Assembly: GCA_050951465.1 (NCBI GenBank)
Contig: JBMNJC010000010.1
Span: 62,001 to 126,000 of the forward strand
From: JAAZHD01 sp012510895
Lineage (GTDB): Bacteria > Bacillota > Clostridia > Caldicoprobacterales > DTU083
Length of the DNA stretch: 64,000 bases
Reading direction: 5' to 3'
Under the pieces are notes generated by a model. The model did no database searches and was not told the origin of the DNA. It saw only the letters and a program-made list of their open reading frames with translations. A program made the translations under genes and the position numbers. Below are positions 56,444 through 64,000 of the stretch, in pieces; position 1 is the stretch's first letter, and every line of letters starts with the position of its first letter.

Positions 56444-56647
56444 ATGGCTGCTATAACTAAGGATATGTCTATTGCAGAAGCTTTGAGGATAGATCGCGGC
56501 ACAGCTTCAATTTTCATGCAGTATGGTATGCATTGCCTGGGATGCCCGTCAGCAACCGGTGAAAGCATAGGAGATGCTGCAGCCGTTCACGGAATAGATG
56601 TAGATGCATTACTTAAAGATTTGAACGATTATATATCCGATAAGTAA
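56444..56647 (+). CDS. DUF1858 domain protein (hybrid-cluster-type redox disulfide)
   Basis: A 67-residue protein. It contains the CxxC motif HCLGCPSATGES near residue 30 in a short helical fold, as in the DUF1858/TIGR03980 family; the cysteines may carry a redox or persulfide function. ATG 56444 follows AAGGAGG (56429-56435) with good spacing; the TTG upstream at 56426 is not needed. Physiological role unknown. Confidence 0.85.
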   Translation: MAAITKDMSIAEALRIDRGTASIFMQYGMHCLGCPSATGESIGDAAAVHGIDVDALLKDLNDYISDK

Positions 56648-56671
56648 CAATTCGACAATTTATGGAAATTT

Positions 56672-56711
56672 AAAAGCTCTTTCTGATGAAAAAGAGAGGG
56701 CTTTTATTTTT
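56672..56711 (+). terminator. Terminator of the DUF1858 gene
   Basis: AAAAGCTCTTT and AAAGAGAGGGCTTTT arms around CTGATGA, followed by ATTTTTTATTT. Confidence 0.8.
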
Positions 56712-56724
56712 TATTTAAGATTTC

Positions 56725-56865
56725 TGTGGATAAACTATATGAAATGTGGATAAATATGTGGATAAATGGGTTTGATTTTTATTCTCATTTCTGCTAATAT
56801 ATACTGTGCCAAGAGTTCCGGCAAAACCGGTTTAGTTATCCACCCTCCGAAAAATTTGTGGACAA
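56725..56865. promoter_or_regulatory. Cluster of DnaA boxes
   Basis: Three exact TGTGGATAA boxes (56725, 56745, 56757), one TTATCCACC on the opposite strand (56836) and one TGTGGACAA (56857) within 141 bases, with AT-rich DNA between them. That is far more than expected by chance. No dnaA gene is present in this window, so the cluster may be a DnaA-titration or secondary regulatory site, or part of the origin region. Confidence 0.7.
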
Positions 56866-56902
56866 CAGGGAAAAATAAAAAGTAATAAGAATAAATTTCT
56901 TG

Positions 56903-56931
56903 TTGACAATTAAGTATACCTGTTGTAACAT
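56903..56931 (+). promoter_or_regulatory. Promoter of the tRNA operon
   Basis: TTGACA (56903-56908), 17-base spacer, TAACAT (56926-56931), 24 bases before the first tRNA. Confidence 0.75.
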
Positions 56932-56954
56932 ATTATTTGCTGTCGCACAAACAT

Positions 56955-57030
56955 GACCCATTAGCTCAGCAGGTAGAGCACTTGACTTTTAATCAAGGAG
57001 TCCGGCGTTCGAATCGCCGATGGGTCACCA
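56955..57030 (+). tRNA. tRNA-Lys (anticodon TTT)
   Basis: 76 bases with encoded CCA. GACCCAT/ATGGGTC acceptor stem, loop CTTTTAA with anticodon TTT, GTTCGAATC T-loop. Confidence 0.97.
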
Positions 57031-57105
57031 GGCCCCTTGGTCAAGCGGTTAAGACACCGCCCTTTCACGGCGGTAACAGGGGTTCGAGTCCCCTAGGGGT
57101 CACCA
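57031..57105 (+). tRNA. tRNA-Glu (anticodon TTC)
   Basis: 75 bases with encoded CCA. GGCCCCT/AGGGGTC acceptor, loop CTTTCAC with anticodon TTC, GTTCGAGTC T-loop. It starts directly after the CCA of the previous tRNA. Confidence 0.97.
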
Positions 57106-57171
57106 TAAATAGTATTACTTTAGAAGGTTGGAGTTTGGAGGCTATGGATCTCTGGGTTCCAACTTTCACTT

Positions 57172-57248
57172 GGCCCGGTAGTTCAGTCGGTTAGAATGCC
57201 AGCCTGTCACGCTGGAGGTCGACGGTTCGAGTCCGTTCCGGGTCGCCA
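57172..57248 (+). tRNA. tRNA-Asp (anticodon GTC)
   Basis: 77 bases with encoded CCA. GGCCCGG/CCGGGTC acceptor, loop CTGTCAC with anticodon GTC. Confidence 0.97.
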
Positions 57249-57250
57249 AT

Positions 57251-57326
57251 GCTGGTGTAGCTCAACTGGCAGAGCAGCTGACTTGTAATCAGCAGGTTGC
57301 GGGTTCGAGTCCCATCACCAGCTCCA
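57251..57326 (+). tRNA. tRNA-Thr (anticodon TGT)
   Basis: 76 bases with encoded CCA. GCTGGTG/CACCAGC acceptor, loop CTTGTAA with anticodon TGT. Confidence 0.97.
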
Positions 57327-57331
57327 GAAGG

Positions 57332-57365
57332 AAACCCGCTAATCATCAAGATTAGTGGGTTTTTA
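57332..57365 (+). terminator. Terminator of the tRNA operon
   Basis: AACCCGCTAATC and GATTAGTGGGTT arms with a five-base loop and a run of T; it reaches the end of the convergent pseudogene. Confidence 0.9.
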
Positions 57366-58114
57366 TATTGCTAAATTTTTGAATAAGGAAAATCTCTTTT
57401 CCAATCTTCCCTGATCCGGCCAATTCTTGCTGTTGGACGGCAGAAGAAGCATTTTATTATGAAGTTCTTGTATCCCGTGTTTCAGCATAGGACCATCACT
57501 TTCTTTAAGGACATCTTCTCTTACAATTATTTTATATTCGGGACTCACGCCAATAATCTGGCGGTCAAATGCTGCATGATGAATTTTGCATGATGCATCC
57601 TGGTTTTTACTGTAGATGAAATATACTGGCGTCTATAGTAGGCTGACTCCTCAAAAATTTGTATACTCAGGCCTGTACTGCTTTCTAATGCTTTCTTATC
57701 ATCAACGGCTACTGTAAACGATAAATTGGCCGGATCATCTTTAATTATATAGACAGGCCAAACTGCCAAGTATTTTCCCGGAACAATACCGTAAAAATAT
57801 ATAAGAGGTATCCTGTTTAGCATAGCTGATCTCAGACCGACATTGTCTCGATGATATGGATCTGTTCCTCTATATTTATATCTTAAGAAACCATCTTCTG
57901 ACATGACATCATTATATGGACTGTTTGGTGAAGTTGTTATAGATAAAGGTACAGAAAACAACTTTGGCTTCCATATACCCTGCGGACCTATTAAGGTAAT
58001 TCGATGACCGTCATAATAAAAGCCTTTAGTTAAAACATCCCGTGAAATAATATCATCAAACATGGTTTGTTCTTCAAGCCACTTAAACGCTGCTATTCTT
58101 ATCTTGTCTTCCAT
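57363..58114 (-). pseudogene. HNH endonuclease gene with the nuclease core deleted
   Basis: The 5' part (58114 to about 57596) encodes the N-terminal domain of a known HNH endonuclease family: IGPQGIWKPK, LPLSITTSPNSPY-like, LRYKYRGTDPYHRDNVGL, YFYGIVPGKYLAVWPV. The 3' part (57573 to 57363) encodes its C-terminus, starting KIHHAAFDRQIIGVSPEYK in another frame and ending in DGPMLKHGIQELHNKMLLLP. The about 50-60 residues between, which hold the CxxC zinc site and the DAAHI catalytic motif, are missing. Two copies of TGCATGATG (57573, 57587) lie at the junction. No active enzyme can be made. Start has AAGGAG. Confidence 0.85.
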
Positions 58115-58307
58115 AAAGCATACTCCTTATATGGAACCTTGCTGCATATATTCTTCATTTAGTAAATAAGTCCTCCTTATAATTAACATATTAAAATGTT
58201 AAATAAGAATTATAAAGGTTTTTCTGTTAAGAAGTAGAAGTATATTAGATAATACAACTTTTGGATGAAGGCAGAATGTGAGCAATTTTTTCGGAAGGTG
58301 CAGCAAA

Positions 58308-58547
58308 ATGTTCAGATCCAGGATATGGCACATGTCTTTAGGCGATTTATGGGAATTGTTAGTTGGAGATCGATATAAAAAAGGCTATGTAATACATACA
58401 ACATCGAATAAAAGATATATGGTTTGCAAGATATTAAATGAGTATGAAGATAAAGAAGAGGCACATAAAGATTTGGTTGCCTTGTTAACCAAAAAGAAAA
58501 CCGAGAAAGCATTATTGAAAGAGTTTAACAGTAAAAAACTGTGGTGA
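58308..58547 (+). CDS. Small soluble protein coupled to the metallo-RNase gene
   Basis: A 79-residue basic protein of unknown family. It opens with an aromatic stretch (SLGDLWELLVGDRYKKGY) and ends in a lysine-rich helix (KKKTEKALLKEFNSKK). ATG 58308 fits the GGAAGGTG upstream at 58292; an earlier GTG at 58278 is less likely. It ends 15 bases before the probable start of the next gene, suggesting one transcript. Confidence 0.6.
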   Translation: MFRSRIWHMSLGDLWELLVGDRYKKGYVIHTTSNKRYMVCKILNEYEDKEEAHKDLVALLTKKKTEKALLKEFNSKKLW

Positions 58548-58561
58548 GAGCGGGTGATTAT

Positions 58562-60229
58562 TTGAATATACGCTTTATAGGCGCTGTAAACGGCGTAACC
58601 GGTTCCTGTCATATAATAGAATTTAGGGATAAAAAACTCATGCTGGACTGCGGCTTGTTCCAAGGGCGGGATGAGGATCTGAACTATCAGGAATTTGATT
58701 TTGATCCGGCTTCGATTAACTATCTGCTGTTAAGTCACAGTCACATTGATCACAGCGGCAGAATTCCTTTGCTGGTCAAGAAAGGCTTCCGGGGCACAAT
58801 TTACTGTTCAAAGGCAACTTATGATTTGTGCGAAATTATGCTCTTGGACAGTGCTCACATCCAGGAAATGGAGGCTGAATGGGCAAGCCGGAAGGCCAAA
58901 AGGGCGGGCAGGCCTCCTGTGGAGCCCCTTTATACTAAGGAAGACGCAAACAAGAGCCTTAAGTACTTCAATCCCGTATTATATGGACAGATAATCCCTA
59001 TTGACGACCATATAACGGTTCGTTTTAATGATGCGGGCCATGTTCTTGGTTCTTCCATTATTGAAATGTGGTTTAATGACGGCAGCGAAGTTATTAAGGC
59101 AGTATACTCCGGCGACCTGGGCACTAAGGAAAGGCCTATTTTGAATGACCCCGCCATAATTGACAGTGCAGACTATGTTATTATGGAAGCCACTTATGGC
59201 AACCGATTGCATGAAGATGTGAAAAAAAGGGACGAAACCCTTATAAAAATAATACTGAAAACGGTGCTCAGGGGAGGAACCGTTGTCATTCCAAGTTTTG
59301 CTGTCGGCCGTACACAGGAGATTATTTATGAACTGAATAAATACTATGATTCCCATTTAAGCGATTTCGGAACAAAAACTAATCTTTTGAGGACAGTACC
59401 GGTCTATGTGGACAGCCCTCTGGCAGTAAAAGCCACCGAGGTATTTTACCGGAATGCTGGGGTATTTGATGAAGAAGCCAGGGGATATATAAGGCGGGGG
59501 GACAATCCCCTTGACTTTTCCAACCTTCACTTTGTACAGGATGTTGAGGAATCCAAAAAGCTTAATTTTTCTGATGAGCCTAAGATAATTATTTCCTCAA
59601 GCGGCATGTGCGAGGCGGGCAGAATTAAACACCACCTTAAGCATAACCTGTGGAAGCGAAACAGCAGCATTGTTTTTGTCGGTTATCAGGCGGAAGGCAC
59701 CCTGGGCCGAAGAATTCGGGATGGTGCCAAAAAGGTCAAGATTTTTGGGGAAGAAATTTATGTGAACGCGGAGGTATACAGCGTTGAGGGCTTCTCCGGA
59801 CATGCCGACAAAAACGGACTCCTTAACTGGCTTAGAGGTTTTAAGGAAAAACCGTGCAAGCTGTTTATTGTGCACGGTGAAGGAGAGTCTAAGATCGATT
59901 TTGCCCGGGAAGTGGAAGAGCAATTGGGTATTGACTGCATCATACCTGAGTATAATCAGGTTTATGAGATCAAAGGCAAAGGTGAAGTTGAGTGTATACG
60001 CACTTCCCCGAGAAAACCTGCGATTGAAGGCGAGCTGAGTCAGGAACGCATTCAGGAAATGCTGGAAGAACTTAATGAGGTGAAAGAAATGTTTCAGCAT
60101 ATCCTGGGACAGGTGGAAGGACATATAAGTTCCGATTCCGTTTCCCTTAAAAACTATACACTTATAAAGAATATACTGCTTAATGTAAAAAATGATATTA
60201 TAAACCTCAGCATGCTGAGCGGCAAATAA
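58562..60229 (+). CDS. Beta-CASP metallo-beta-lactamase-fold RNase
   Basis: Predicted RNA endo/exonuclease of the MBL plus beta-CASP type, 555 residues. The metal motif SHSHIDHSGRIP occurs near residue 58, further ligands in GHVLGSS near 158 and SGDLG near 183, and the beta-CASP part has PSFAVGRTQEI near 243, VYVDSPLAVK near 280, SSGMCEAGR near 342, and the C-terminal HADKNGL. This resembles the KH-lacking CPSF-like group. TTG 58562 gives the normal N-terminus NIRFIGAVNGVTGSCH; GTG codons 21 bases earlier are less likely. Confidence 0.93.
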   Translation: MNIRFIGAVNGVTGSCHIIEFRDKKLMLDCGLFQGRDEDLNYQEFDFDPASINYLLLSHSHIDHSGRIPLLVKKGFRGTIYCSKATYDLCEIMLLDSAHIQEMEAEWASRKAKRAGRPPVEPLYTKEDANKSLKYFNPVLYGQIIPIDDHITVRFNDAGHVLGSSIIEMWFNDGSEVIKAVYSGDLGTKERPILNDPAIIDSADYVIMEATYGNRLHEDVKKRDETLIKIILKTVLRGGTVVIPSFAVGRTQEIIYELNKYYDSHLSDFGTKTNLLRTVPVYVDSPLAVKATEVFYRNAGVFDEEARGYIRRGDNPLDFSNLHFVQDVEESKKLNFSDEPKIIISSSGMCEAGRIKHHLKHNLWKRNSSIVFVGYQAEGTLGRRIRDGAKKVKIFGEEIYVNAEVYSVEGFSGHADKNGLLNWLRGFKEKPCKLFIVHGEGESKIDFAREVEEQLGIDCIIPEYNQVYEIKGKGEVECIRTSPRKPAIEGELSQERIQEMLEELNEVKEMFQHILGQVEGHISSDSVSLKNYTLIKNILLNVKNDIINLSMLSGK

Positions 60230-60256
60230 GAAGAAGCCTGCTATTAAAATATCCTT

Positions 60257-60991
60257 TTAAAGTATCCATTTTTTCTGAATGCTCCTACGGCTTATCAAAA
60301 ACAAGCCGGCTGCAAAGGCCAGGAGCATAAGTATGCTGAATGCTGAGTGCATAATGGAACTGCCTGTGATTGTTCCCTTAAGCAGATCAGTGCCGTAGGT
60401 TAAGGGCAGGCAGAAGGATATGGGCCTTAATGCTGCCGGCAGCTGCTGAATGGGCAGGAAGAGGCCGCACAGGAACAGCATGGGGAAACGGAAGAAATTT
60501 GAAAGGGTTTGTGCTTCGAATACTTCCTTTGCTGAAACAGCAATCAGTAAACCTATTAAAGTAGAGGTAAGAGCGATTAAAAAAACTGCTGTAAATAGGA
60601 TTCCCCAGTTGATTCCTCCCAGACTTACAAAAAAAGATGCAAAAATTACAGGAACAAAGGCGTTCAGACAGCCGAACAGGACAGCTCCGGATATTTTGGC
60701 CAGAACAAGTATGCTTAAGCTGACGGGAGCCAGCAGCAGCCTGTCGAAGGAACGTCCTCTTCTTTCAAATGTGATGGTAACTGCCAGCATGGAGGTAGTT
60801 CCAAAAAGAATGCTCATTGCCATTAAACCGGGCAGCAGCTGAATTATATCAATGTTTTCAGTTGAACGGATAATCTGCATCAGGGTCCAGGATAAAGGGA
60901 AGATGATGCCCCAGCTGATATTCGGCGGCTTCAGGTAATAATTCCGTATATCTTTTATAAGTATATTCCAGAAGGCAGTCAGTGTTTTCAT
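60257..60991 (-). CDS. ABC-2 type exporter permease
   Basis: Membrane component of an ABC exporter, 244 residues with about six helices, for example LLPGLMAMSILFGTTSMLAVTI... (residues about 50-75), ILFTAVFLIALTSTLIGLLIAV and a C-terminal ILMLLAFAAGLFLIS. The ABC-2 motif region GLFLPIQQLPAALRPISF near residue 180 is typical. ATG 60991 on the minus strand, with GGAAAGGA upstream at the end of the ATPase gene. Last gene of the arsR-ABC operon. Substrate unknown. Confidence 0.9.
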   Translation of the reverse strand: MKTLTAFWNILIKDIRNYYLKPPNISWGIIFPLSWTLMQIIRSTENIDIIQLLPGLMAMSILFGTTSMLAVTITFERRGRSFDRLLLAPVSLSILVLAKISGAVLFGCLNAFVPVIFASFFVSLGGINWGILFTAVFLIALTSTLIGLLIAVSAKEVFEAQTLSNFFRFPMLFLCGLFLPIQQLPAALRPISFCLPLTYGTDLLKGTITGSSIMHSAFSILMLLAFAAGLFLISRRSIQKKWIL

Positions 60992-61014
60992 TTATGCATG
61001 CCCGTCCTTTCCTT

Positions 61015-61959
61015 TTACTTGTTTGCTCTGTCAGTTTCCAGGCCTGTTATTTCAACAAATACATCTTCCAATGTCGGTTTAATCTCTTTTGCTTCGTACA
61101 CCGATACTCCTTTATTATGAAGCAGCTGCAGAAGAGGAAACAGGGGAACAGGTTCTTTATTGATCAGCTGACTGCTGTCATTGCTTAATATCTTAATAGT
61201 GCAGCCCGGGAAATGCTCTTTCAGCTCTTTTTGGACTGTTTCCATTCTGCCCTGATAAGTCAGCTGAACAATATGTCCCTGCATTGTGCTTTCCATAAGT
61301 TCATTTACAGTTCCGATTTTTACAATCCTGCCCTTTACAATAAGGGCAATTCTGTCACAGATGCGCTGGGCTTCCTCCAAATAATGAGTTGTCAGAAATA
61401 TTGTTGTACCCTTGTCTTTTAAGTCGAGTATCAGTTTTCTTATATGCCTGGCGCTTTCAACATCGATCCCTGTGGTGGGTTCATCCAGGAAGAGAATTTT
61501 AGGGTTATGTATAATGCCGGCTGCAATGGTAAGTTTGCGTTTCATCCCTTTTGAGTATGCCCTGAAAGGGCGGTTTCCGGCCTCGGTTAAATTAAACAGG
61601 TTCAGCAATTCTTTCGCCTTTTTTTCCCGCTCTTTTTTTTCCATTCCGTAAAGAGCAGCGCAAAAACAAAGGTTGTCGAACCCGTTCATTTCGCCGTATA
61701 AATTGCTTTCATCAGGTACTATGCCGATGATGCGCTGAACCTTTTTTATGTCCCTCACAGCGTCGATACTGTTTATATGGATTTCGCCGCCGGAAGGCCT
61801 GGACAGACCGGTCAGCATATTAATTGTGGAGGTCTTTCCGGCTCCGTTGGGTCCCAGAAATCCAAAAATTTCCCCCTTGTTGATATGGAATGAGATGTTA
61901 TCTACAGCAAGAAAATCCCCATACAGCTTTTTAAGATTTTTTACATTTACAATTTCCAT
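61015..61959 (-). CDS. ABC transporter ATP-binding protein
   Basis: Energy-coupling ATPase of the exporter, 314 residues. Walker A is GPNGAGKTSTINML near residue 39, the signature is YSKGMKRKL near 135, Walker B is ILFLDEPTTGID near 154, and a C-terminal extension (VPLFPLLQLLHNKG) as in drug-type exporters. ATG 61959 gives the usual start MEIVNVKNLKK; it overlaps the end of the arsR gene by 29 bases. Together with the permease it makes a two-component exporter. Confidence 0.95.
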   Translation of the reverse strand: MEIVNVKNLKKLYGDFLAVDNISFHINKGEIFGFLGPNGAGKTSTINMLTGLSRPSGGEIHINSIDAVRDIKKVQRIIGIVPDESNLYGEMNGFDNLCFCAALYGMEKKEREKKAKELLNLFNLTEAGNRPFRAYSKGMKRKLTIAAGIIHNPKILFLDEPTTGIDVESARHIRKLILDLKDKGTTIFLTTHYLEEAQRICDRIALIVKGRIVKIGTVNELMESTMQGHIVQLTYQGRMETVQKELKEHFPGCTIKILSNDSSQLINKEPVPLFPLLQLLHNKGVSVYEAKEIKPTLEDVFVEITGLETDRANK

Positions 61960-62266
61960 GTGAATTTCGGCTCCCCTCTTTCCATCTGCCGCACGATTCG
62001 GGTATTGTTTGTGATAGTGCTTCCAGCTTTGATACAAGACTTTTAAGGGCGGTTCTGTCTACTTTATAGTGCATGAAGTAGCTTCTTTTTTCTCCGGCAA
62101 TTAAACCTGCATCCCGCAAGACCTTTAAGTGCTGGGATACGGCTGATTCGGAGATGCCCAGATTTTGCGCCAAAGCCCTGACGCAATAATTATGACTAAG
62201 AAGCATAAGAAGTATTTTATACCGCGTTTCATCTGCCATTGCCTTAAACATTTTTATTTCTTCCAT
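61931..62266 (-). CDS. ArsR/SmtB-family HTH repressor
   Basis: A 111-residue winged-helix repressor. The recognition region reads YCVRALAQNLGISESAVSQHLKVL (residues about 27-50), followed by the wing GEKRSYFMHYKVD. No clear metal-binding Cys pair is seen in the expected helix, so the inducer may be a small molecule or a single-site metal. ATG 62266 follows AAGGTG. It heads the transcript with the ABC exporter and has two palindromic sites upstream. Confidence 0.92.
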   Translation of the reverse strand: MEEIKMFKAMADETRYKILLMLLSHNYCVRALAQNLGISESAVSQHLKVLRDAGLIAGEKRSYFMHYKVDRTALKSLVSKLEALSQTIPESCGRWKEGSRNSHGNCKCKKS

Positions 62267-62309
62267 AGTAATGCACCTTACTATTTTTTATGATCCAACA
62301 TATGGATTT

Positions 62310-62367
62310 AATTAAGCAACTGCTTAATTGGTATACTATCATACGATTACCATTAAGTAAATACTTA
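62310..62367. promoter_or_regulatory. Two palindromic operators for the ArsR-type repressor
   Basis: AATTAAGCA-AC-TGCTTAATT (62310-62329) and TAAGTA-AA-TACTTA (62354-62367) share the pattern TTAAG..A..T.CTTA. Read on the minus strand, the second overlaps a -35-like TTACTT and the first lies just after a TAGTAT -10, a good layout for repression. Confidence 0.65.
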
Positions 62368-62547
62368 GCGAATTTCATATTCTACAGGCTAGTGAATAAG
62401 CCAGATCTAGATTAAAGAAAGACTCGTTTCACCCCTGGAATATGGAAATCGCATATCTTGCCTAACATTTAATTCCAAAAGGAAAAGCCCCTACACGTGT
62501 CGAAGTTTTAAGTACCGCCAAAAAACCAAACACGGAGGGGTGATACT

Positions 62548-63765
62548 ATTTATATTCGACAACAATGCCTACTTTCCTTTGAAGAATTATTAAAATTTCA
62601 AACTGAAACAAAATTAGCAATGATCTTTGAGGCACTGGATTTATCAAAGGTAGTTGGTGGTCTACAAAAGAAGTCCAAATCCGGTCCCAAAGGCCATGAT
62701 CCGGAAAACATGCTCCGGGCATTATTGGCAAAGAGGCTTGAGAATATTAAGTATACAAAAACATTGGTGGAACGTCTCAAGTCTGATCCGGTTTTCCGTT
62801 ATACCTGCGGTTTTCCTGTAGCAAGCAAAACACCCAGCGAGGCTACCTTTTCAAGGTTTATGAAAAGTCTTTCGGATAACTCTTATTCCCTGGAGGATAT
62901 TCTCGAGGAACTGGTAGTTAAAGCGAAAAAGCTCGGAATTATTGATGGTGAACATATTGCCATTGATGCCAGTAAGTTGGATTCATACGATGCTTCCGTG
63001 CCTAAATCCGAGACTATCCATGATGGAGAACATCCTGACTGGGGCTCAAAAAGAGATACTCATGGCAACCAGATAAGATGGTTTGGCTGGAAAATCCATG
63101 TTGCAGTTGATACTAAAAGCGAGTTGCCTGTCGCAGTCAGAGTTACTCCTGCCAGTGTAAATGATGGCATTGTGGCTATTCCGTTGGTCGAAGATATCAA
63201 ACAGCGGTATTCTGGTATAATCAATCCCAAGTATTATATGATGGACATGGGTTACGATTTTGACAACATCTATAAAACGATCCATGACCAACATGATGCC
63301 CAGGCCATAATCCCTCTAAATAGCAGAAGTGCCTATGCGCCACCGGAAGGCCTTGATTGGGATTGCACACCTCTGTGTTCGATGGGATATAGAATGGCCT
63401 ACTGGGGCTATGATAATGGTTCTATCAAGTTCCGCTGTCCTCATATGGCAGGTAAGGTAGACTGTTCAATGGGTACTAACTGGTGCTCATCCAGTAACTA
63501 TGGCGCTGTGGTTAAGAAAAAAATAGCTGATAATCCGAGATATTTTTCTTATCCACACAGAGGATCAGCCAAATGGCAACAACTATATAATGAGCGTACC
63601 TCTGTTGAAAGAACCTTTGCCAGATTAAAGGAAAACTTAGGCCTCAACAATGTTACTGTAAGAGGTATCAGGAAAACCAAAGTTCATGTTCTCTTAAGCT
63701 GTATTGCATTGATTGCAGGTACCATTGCAGTAAATATATCAAAAGATAGTGAGAAAGCAGCTTAA
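62548..63765 (+). CDS. IS transposase (DDE type, MYIRQ group)
   Basis: Transposase of an insertion sequence, 405 residues if started at 62548. The N-terminal DUF772-like domain includes GPKGHDPENMLRALLAKRL, FRYTCGF and SEATFSRFMKSL. The DDE catalytic part includes IAIDASKLDSYDAS near residue 133 and YNERTSVERTFARLKENLGL near 350. The first ATG is at 62620, but the frame is open upstream for 24 codons and matches the family start (YIRQQC...SFEELLKFQ). The codon at the expected start is ATT, with GGAGGGG seven bases before it. Element ends (inverted repeats) could not be defined. Confidence 0.88.
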   Translation: MYIRQQCLLSFEELLKFQTETKLAMIFEALDLSKVVGGLQKKSKSGPKGHDPENMLRALLAKRLENIKYTKTLVERLKSDPVFRYTCGFPVASKTPSEATFSRFMKSLSDNSYSLEDILEELVVKAKKLGIIDGEHIAIDASKLDSYDASVPKSETIHDGEHPDWGSKRDTHGNQIRWFGWKIHVAVDTKSELPVAVRVTPASVNDGIVAIPLVEDIKQRYSGIINPKYYMMDMGYDFDNIYKTIHDQHDAQAIIPLNSRSAYAPPEGLDWDCTPLCSMGYRMAYWGYDNGSIKFRCPHMAGKVDCSMGTNWCSSSNYGAVVKKKIADNPRYFSYPHRGSAKWQQLYNERTSVERTFARLKENLGLNNVTVRGIRKTKVHVLLSCIALIAGTIAVNISKDSEKAA

Positions 63766-64000
63766 GTAACATTTTCAGAGCTCTGTTGTTTTACCAGGGG
63801 ATTATCCTGCCCTTTTTTAAGATGATACTTGCTGGAAGTAGCCATATTCTCTGTTGATAACTACGGAATCAGTACTTCTTTCAGCATTTTAGGATATACT
63901 CCATTGTATCATCGCAAAAAGTGTAGTTATGAAATTCCCTAATTAAAAATGCCTGTCTGATAGTTACGGCATAAAACTTTCAGCCGTCAGTAAGCATTAT

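Noticed and set aside
56725..56865. Calling the DnaA-box cluster the chromosome origin
   Set aside because: No dnaA-dnaN pair is in the window and strand skew cannot be judged from this piece; reported only as a DnaA-box cluster.
57106..57171. A fifth tRNA between tRNA-Glu and tRNA-Asp
   Set aside because: The 66 bases show no cloverleaf or T-loop consensus.
63766..64000. Right terminal inverted repeat of the IS element
   Set aside because: Only a seven-base CCCCTGG likeness to the left flank could be found, which is not enough to place the ends.

Overview
The window looks like chromosomal DNA of a Gram-positive, low-to-moderate GC bacterium of the class Clostridia. Reasons: strong AGGAGG-type ribosome binding sites with frequent TTG and GTG starts, sigma-A promoters of the TTGACA-N17-TATACT type, the gene order rpsF-ssb-rpsR followed by DUF2232-gdpP-rplI-dnaB, and a DnaD plus DnaC-like loader pair. 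No species can be named from the sequence alone.

Layout. 1-4.2 kb: an RND efflux pump (its 5' end lies outside the window) and an overlapping TetR regulator. 4.3-9.7 kb: ilvD, nagB on the minus strand, and a Gfo/Idh oxidoreductase plus sugar-isomerase-fold protein pair. 9.8-26.0 kb: an AT-rich CRISPR-Cas type I-B island. Its order is WYL regulator, cas6, cas8b, a separately encoded small subunit (cas11), cas7, cas5, cas3, a decayed second leader/repeat with a cas3 remnant, cas4, cas1, cas2, leader, then an array of 83 repeats and a decaying tail. 26.0-33.2 kb: a small membrane protein, a PepV-like dipeptidase, ilvB, a small membrane protein, arylamine N-acetyltransferase, a cation diffusion facilitator and an M29 aminopeptidase. 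33.2-45.6 kb: a NYN-LOTUS protein, then an amino-sugar/glycan region (sialidase, an unknown gene, a NanA/DapA-like lyase, two small related-looking proteins, a frameshifted SIS gene, a GNAT, nagA, a D-2-hydroxyacid dehydrogenase and a GH2 beta-galactosidase).

45.9-56.7 kb: a core housekeeping block (degV, rpsF, ssb, rpsR, pheA, DUF2232, gdpP, rplI, dnaB) with convergent dnaC-like and dnaD genes and a DUF1858 gene. 56.7-57.4 kb: a cluster of DnaA boxes and four tRNAs (Lys, Glu, Asp, Thr). 57.4-64 kb: an HNH endonuclease gene whose nuclease core is deleted, a small ORF coupled to a beta-CASP metallo-RNase, an ArsR-controlled ABC exporter with two palindromic operators, and an IS transposase that appears to start at ATT.

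How the parts fit: nagA, nagB, the lyase, the sialidase and beta-galactosidase suggest stripping and catabolism of host-type or cell-wall amino sugars. ilvB and ilvD belong to branched-chain amino acid synthesis but sit apart. The CRISPR genes form a full interference and adaptation set that looks intact. The most interesting signals are the vestigial second CRISPR locus between cas3 and cas4, the separately encoded Cas11-like subunit, the palindromes flanking the WYL-regulated cas genes, the DnaA-box cluster, and three genes caught in decay (the cas3 remnant, HNH, SIS).
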